Of a DNA stretch of 7,324 bases, positions 4,222 to 7,324 are shown one piece after another (the first letter of the stretch is position 1; each line of letters starts with the position of its first letter). The notes under the pieces are model-generated. The model was not told the origin of the DNA. It saw only the letters and a list, made by a program, of their open reading frames with translations, and did no database searches. The stretch covers positions 1 to 7,324 of the forward strand of contig JAICPV010000099.1 in the NCBI GenBank assembly GCA_025929655.1, written 5' to 3'. Made by a program: the position numbers and the translations under genes. The DNA is from Pyrinomonadaceae bacterium (GTDB lineage: Bacteria; Acidobacteriota; Blastocatellia; Pyrinomonadales; Pyrinomonadaceae).

Positions 4222-6434
4222 TCGGTAAGACGGTTTCCCATTATCAGATCAGCGCGCAGCTCGGCGAGGGCGGGATGGGGGTGGTCTATGAAGCCGAAGA
4301 CACGAATCTTGGCCGACATGTCGCGTTGAAATTCCTTACGCCGTCGATGGCGAAGGACGAGAATTTGCTCCAGCGTTTTCAGCGGGAAGCACGTGCGGCT
4401 TCTGCGTTGAATCACCCGAACATCTGCACCATCCACGGGATCGAGCAGCATGATTCCGAGCACTTTATCGTGATGGAGCTGCTCGACGGCGAATCGCTTT
4501 CCGACCGAATTCGCCGCGGTGCTTTGGATATCGAAACCGTTTTAACACTTGGTGTACAGATCGCGGACGCACTTGAATCGGCTCATTCGAAAGGGATAGT
4601 CCATCGCGACTTGAAACCCGCGAATATCTTCGTCACGTCGCGCGGGCAGGCAAAGATCCTCGATTTCGGGCTCGCCAAGATCGATCAGAAAAAACCTGAT
4701 GCCGCTTCCAACGTTCCGACCGCGATCGCCGACCACCTGACATCGGCGGGCGCAACCATGGGAACAGTGGCGTACATGTCGCCCGAGCAGGCTCGCGGGG
4801 AGGTGACGGATGCTCGCACCGACATTTTTTCTTTCGGTACGGTCCTGTATCAGATGGCGAGCGGCCATTTACCGTTTCAGGGAGACACGTCCGCGGTGGT
4901 CTTCGACGCGATATTGAATCGCGACCCGACACCGTTGAACGAGGTCAATCCCTCGCTCCCTGTCGAACTCGGCCGGATCGTTGCTCAAATGCTAGAAAGG
5001 GACCGCGACCTTAGGTTTCAAAGTGCGACAGAAGTGAAGACGGCTTTAAAGCGACTGAAGCGCGACCTTGATTCCGGACGCCATTCCGGTGAAACATCCA
5101 GTGCCGTTCACAATACATCGTCGCCTCAGGTGGCCAAGGAACAATCGATCGCTGTCCTATATTTTGAAAATCTGAGCGGGATGAAAGAGGACGAATATCT
5201 GCGCGACGGGATCACCGAAGACATCACGACCGAACTTTCGAAAATAGGCGGCCTGCGGACATTTTTCAGGGCCAATATCCTGCCGTATCGCGATAAGTCG
5301 GTAACGGCCGGTCAGGTCGGGAAAGAGCTTGGAGCTTCGCACGTGCTTGCGGGAAGCCTAAGACGCATAGGCAATCGGCTGCGCATCAATGCACAGTTGA
5401 TCGACGCGACGAACGAATTCCCGCTTTGGTCGGAACGTTACGATCGCGAGATGGAAGATGTTTTTGCGGTGCAGGACGAGATCGCTCAAAAGATCGCGTC
5501 GGCGTTGCGCATAACGCTTTCACCTCAGGAACAAGAAGCCCTGGCCGCAAAACCGACGGAAAACCCACACGCATACGACCTATATTTGCGTGGACGCAAT
5601 TATGCGAGACGCGTTAGTCGACAGGACCTGCAGGTTGCGCTTCAGATGTTTGAGAGTGCAACCGCACTTGACGGAGATTTTGCGCTCGCCCACGCCGGCT
5701 TGGCCAACGTATGCGTTCAGCATTTCTATTACTTCGAGCGGGACCACCGATGGATCGATCGAGCAGTCGCAGCAACGGAAAAAGCTCGCCGCAACGGTAG
5801 CGATGCGCCCGAGGTTCGACTAGCGGAGGCCTGGTTGGGTTTCGCTGAAAAACGCTACGCCGAGGTTCTGGATAAAATGCGGACGACGCTAAAAAAGTAT
5901 CCCGACCTGGATGGAGGCTATTATCTCTTGGGAAGCGCCCTTTTTGAATCGGGGCAATACCATGAACTGGTCGACATCATGGAGGACGCTCTCGCGCACG
6001 CGGGCGAGAACTACAACACCATGATTCCCATCGCAAATGCCCTTGGAGCATTGGGAAAGACGGAAGCGCTTAATAATTTCAGCCACAGAATGGTCGCAAC
6101 CTTTGAGGCTCATGTGAGAAAAGTGCCTGAAGACGCTCGTGCTCGCGTGCTGCTAGCCAACGCGTACTCCACATTGGGCCGGTTCGAGGAGGCAAAGCGC
6201 GAAGCCGACATTGCGATGGCGCTACGCCCCGACGACACAATGATCCTCTATAACATTGCGTGCGTCTTTTGCCTGATGGGGAATGCCAAAGACGCGATGA
6301 ACTCTCTACGAAAGGCCTGCGACGCCGGCTACAGCGCGACGGCGTGGGCCCGGCAAGACCCCGACCTCGCTCTCCTCCATGGCGACCCTGAATTCGAAAG
6401 CCTGTTTGCTACTCCGGAAGCATCAGCCGCATGA
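4218..6434 (+). CDS. Soluble Ser/Thr protein kinase with TolB-N-like and TPR domains, copy 2
   Basis: This 738-aa paralogue of the preceding gene has the same domain order. Catalytic residues fall at the same numbers: GEGGMG 16-21, K38, E57, HRD 129-131, N136, DFG 149-151 and SPE 188-190. It is thus predicted to be an active kinase, not a pseudokinase. The activation loop differs slightly: S176, A177 and T180 replace T176, P177 and A180 of copy 1. The linker is three residues shorter, so the TolB-N-like domain begins near 310. The C-terminal TPR half keeps the repeat framework, for example AHAGENYNT and ALRPDDTMILYNIAC. Many exposed positions have changed, and the tail is shorter, ending TPEASAA. 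The ATG overlaps the previous stop by four bases. Both genes are thus expected to be made from one mRNA at similar levels, and the proteins could form heteromers or cross-phosphorylate; that is inference. Confidence 0.93.
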   Translation: MIGKTVSHYQISAQLGEGGMGVVYEAEDTNLGRHVALKFLTPSMAKDENLLQRFQREARAASALNHPNICTIHGIEQHDSEHFIVMELLDGESLSDRIRRGALDIETVLTLGVQIADALESAHSKGIVHRDLKPANIFVTSRGQAKILDFGLAKIDQKKPDAASNVPTAIADHLTSAGATMGTVAYMSPEQARGEVTDARTDIFSFGTVLYQMASGHLPFQGDTSAVVFDAILNRDPTPLNEVNPSLPVELGRIVAQMLERDRDLRFQSATEVKTALKRLKRDLDSGRHSGETSSAVHNTSSPQVAKEQSIAVLYFENLSGMKEDEYLRDGITEDITTELSKIGGLRTFFRANILPYRDKSVTAGQVGKELGASHVLAGSLRRIGNRLRINAQLIDATNEFPLWSERYDREMEDVFAVQDEIAQKIASALRITLSPQEQEALAAKPTENPHAYDLYLRGRNYARRVSRQDLQVALQMFESATALDGDFALAHAGLANVCVQHFYYFERDHRWIDRAVAATEKARRNGSDAPEVRLAEAWLGFAEKRYAEVLDKMRTTLKKYPDLDGGYYLLGSALFESGQYHELVDIMEDALAHAGENYNTMIPIANALGALGKTEALNNFSHRMVATFEAHVRKVPEDARARVLLANAYSTLGRFEEAKREADIAMALRPDDTMILYNIACVFCLMGNAKDAMNSLRKACDAGYSATAWARQDPDLALLHGDPEFESLFATPEASAA

Positions 6435-6476
6435 TCTCTGAATCTCGCGCGCAGATACTTATTCCAGATCACTAAT

Positions 6477-6506
6477 TTTACGTTTCGATTTGTACCGCCT
6501 TAATAT
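6477..6506 (+). promoter_or_regulatory. Weak candidate promoter for the isocitrate dehydrogenase gene
   Basis: The 102-base gap 6435-6536 contains TTTACG (6477-6482) and TAATAT (6501-6506), 18 bases apart. Each matches the sigma70 consensus at about four of six positions. A start near 6513 would leave a leader of roughly 25 bases. No convincing terminator separates the kinases from this gene, so read-through is also possible. Confidence 0.3.
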
Positions 6507-6536
6507 AGAAATGGATACCGGTCTACAAGCAACAAA

Positions 6537-7324
6537 ATGGCAGAAAAATCGAAGATCTATTACACGTTGACGGACGAAGCGCCGATGCTGGCGACCCATT
6601 CTTTTTTACCGATCCTAAAAGCATTTACGCGATCGGCGGATATCGAGATCGAGGTGCCGGATATTTCGCTTGCGGGGCGCATTCTAGCCAACTTTCCTGA
6701 ATTCTTAAGCGACGATCAAAAGATGCCGGACGCACTTGCTGCCTTGGGCGAATTGGCGACGAAACGGGAAGCGAACATCATTAAACTGCCGAACATCTCG
6801 GCGTCCGTTCCGCAACTGGAAGAAGCGATCGCCGAGTTACAGGAACAGGGCTATGCGGTTCCGAATTATCCCGCAGTACCCAAAACAGACGAAGAAAGAT
6901 CCATCAATAAGAAGTATGCGAAGGTGCTGGGAAGTGCGGTAAATCCCGTGCTCAGGGAGGGGAATTCCGACCGGCGCGCTCCTAAAGCCGTAAAGAATTA
7001 CGCCAAAGCGAACCCGCACCGGATGGGAACTTGGAGTGCGAATTCCAAGACCTCAGTTGCACACATGCACGAAGGAGATTTTTACGGGTCGGAAACTTCG
7101 AAGACGATCGAAACGGAAGGAAAGTTCAGTATTGTCTTCTATGGAAGCGACGGTTCTGAGGAGGTTTTGAAAGACTTTTCTCCGCTGAAACTTGGCGAGG
7201 TGATCGATTCTTCCGTCATGCATCTCTCGGCGCTGAGAAGCTTCGTCGAGCAGGCCATAGCCGAAGCCAAAGAACAGAACATTCTGCTTTCGGCACATTT
7301 GAAAGCGACGATGATGAAAATTTC
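6537..7324 (+). CDS. icd: Monomeric-type NADP-dependent isocitrate dehydrogenase, partial (N-terminal 262 codons)
   Basis: The protein begins MAEKSKIYYTLTDEAPMLAT and runs off the right edge. It belongs to the large (about 740 aa) single-subunit isocitrate dehydrogenase family. This family oxidatively decarboxylates isocitrate to 2-oxoglutarate in the TCA cycle, using NADP+ and Mg2+ or Mn2+. Key segments are LPNISAS (84-90), NPVLREGNSDRRAPK (136-150), HMHEGDFYGSE (176-186) and HLKATMMKI at the end. Compared from memory with the Azotobacter enzyme, its isocitrate ligands Asn85, Ser132, Arg139, Arg145 and Lys255 correspond to N86, S133, R140, R146 and K256 here, a uniform shift of one. The metal-binding aspartates and the coenzyme region lie beyond the window. 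The ATG at 6537 gives the family-typical N-terminus. The upstream ATG at 6511 is in another frame. No Shine-Dalgarno is evident. Confidence 0.95.
   Translation, partial: MAEKSKIYYTLTDEAPMLATHSFLPILKAFTRSADIEIEVPDISLAGRILANFPEFLSDDQKMPDALAALGELATKREANIIKLPNISASVPQLEEAIAELQEQGYAVPNYPAVPKTDEERSINKKYAKVLGSAVNPVLREGNSDRRAPKAVKNYAKANPHRMGTWSANSKTSVAHMHEGDFYGSETSKTIETEGKFSIVFYGSDGSEEVLKDFSPLKLGEVIDSSVMHLSALRSFVEQAIAEAKEQNILLSAHLKATMMKI

Noticed and set aside
1960..6434. Large direct repeat suggesting a recent duplication or assembly artefact.
   Set aside because: The copies differ at many third codon positions and in length, and share no long identical tracts (longest noticed about 20 bases). They are old paralogues, not an artefact.
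6432..6480. Possible terminator after the second kinase: TGATCT (6432-6437) with AGATCA (6466-6471), and an inner ATCT/AGAT pair around a CGCGCGC loop, followed by TTTTA.
   Set aside because: Outer arms are short with a 28-base loop, the inner stem is 4 bp closed by a C-C mismatch, and the T-run is weak.
6511..6513. ATG at 6511 as an alternative start of isocitrate dehydrogenase.
   Set aside because: It is not in the frame of the protein; the ATG at 6537 gives the family-typical N-terminus.

Overview
The window suggests a mid-GC bacterium with many Hanks-type Ser/Thr kinases, most likely an acidobacterium (Blastocatellia-like). The clue is the style of the two large kinases: a GTVSHYQI-type N-terminus, then a kinase domain, a TolB-N/FlgO-like domain and TPRs. 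This assignment is an inference from protein style, not from a marker gene.

Left arm (1-1829, all minus strand; transcription runs towards position 1). Five genes are packed with overlapping or abutting ends: a secreted TlpA-type thiol-disulfide redoxin, a 96-aa zinc-ribbon protein of unknown function, purE (N5-CAIR mutase, purine synthesis), a 72-aa probable antitoxin, and a VapC-type PIN toxin cut by the left edge. The junctions are a 4-base ATGA overlap, a 26-base overlap, a 1-base gap and a 4-base GTGA overlap. They imply one transcript and translational coupling. No purK is seen beside purE; a toxin-antitoxin pair sits there instead.

Centre (1830-1959). This 130-base divergent intergenic region carries a good sigma70-like promoter for the rightward kinases. 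A perfect 7-bp inverted repeat lies one base upstream of the redoxin start codon, where it could overlap that gene's -10 region.

Right arm (1960-6434, plus strand). Two tandem paralogous Ser/Thr kinases (753 and 738 aa) overlap by 4 bases (ATGA). Each has a complete set of kinase catalytic motifs, a polar linker with no membrane helix, a TolB-N-like domain and a TPR array. Hand alignment gives about 84% identity in the kinase domains, 86% in the TolB-N-like domains and only about 70% in the TPR halves. This suggests an old duplication in which the partner-binding part diverged most.

Right end (6435-7324). After a 102-base spacer with a weak promoter candidate comes the first 262 codons of a monomeric-type NADP-dependent isocitrate dehydrogenase, cut by the right edge.

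No RNA genes, CRISPR arrays, insertion sequences or convincing terminators were seen. There is no gene-free stretch longer than 130 bases. The least ordinary element is the soluble tandem kinase/TolB-N/TPR pair. The enclosed TA module and the divergent control region are secondary points of interest.
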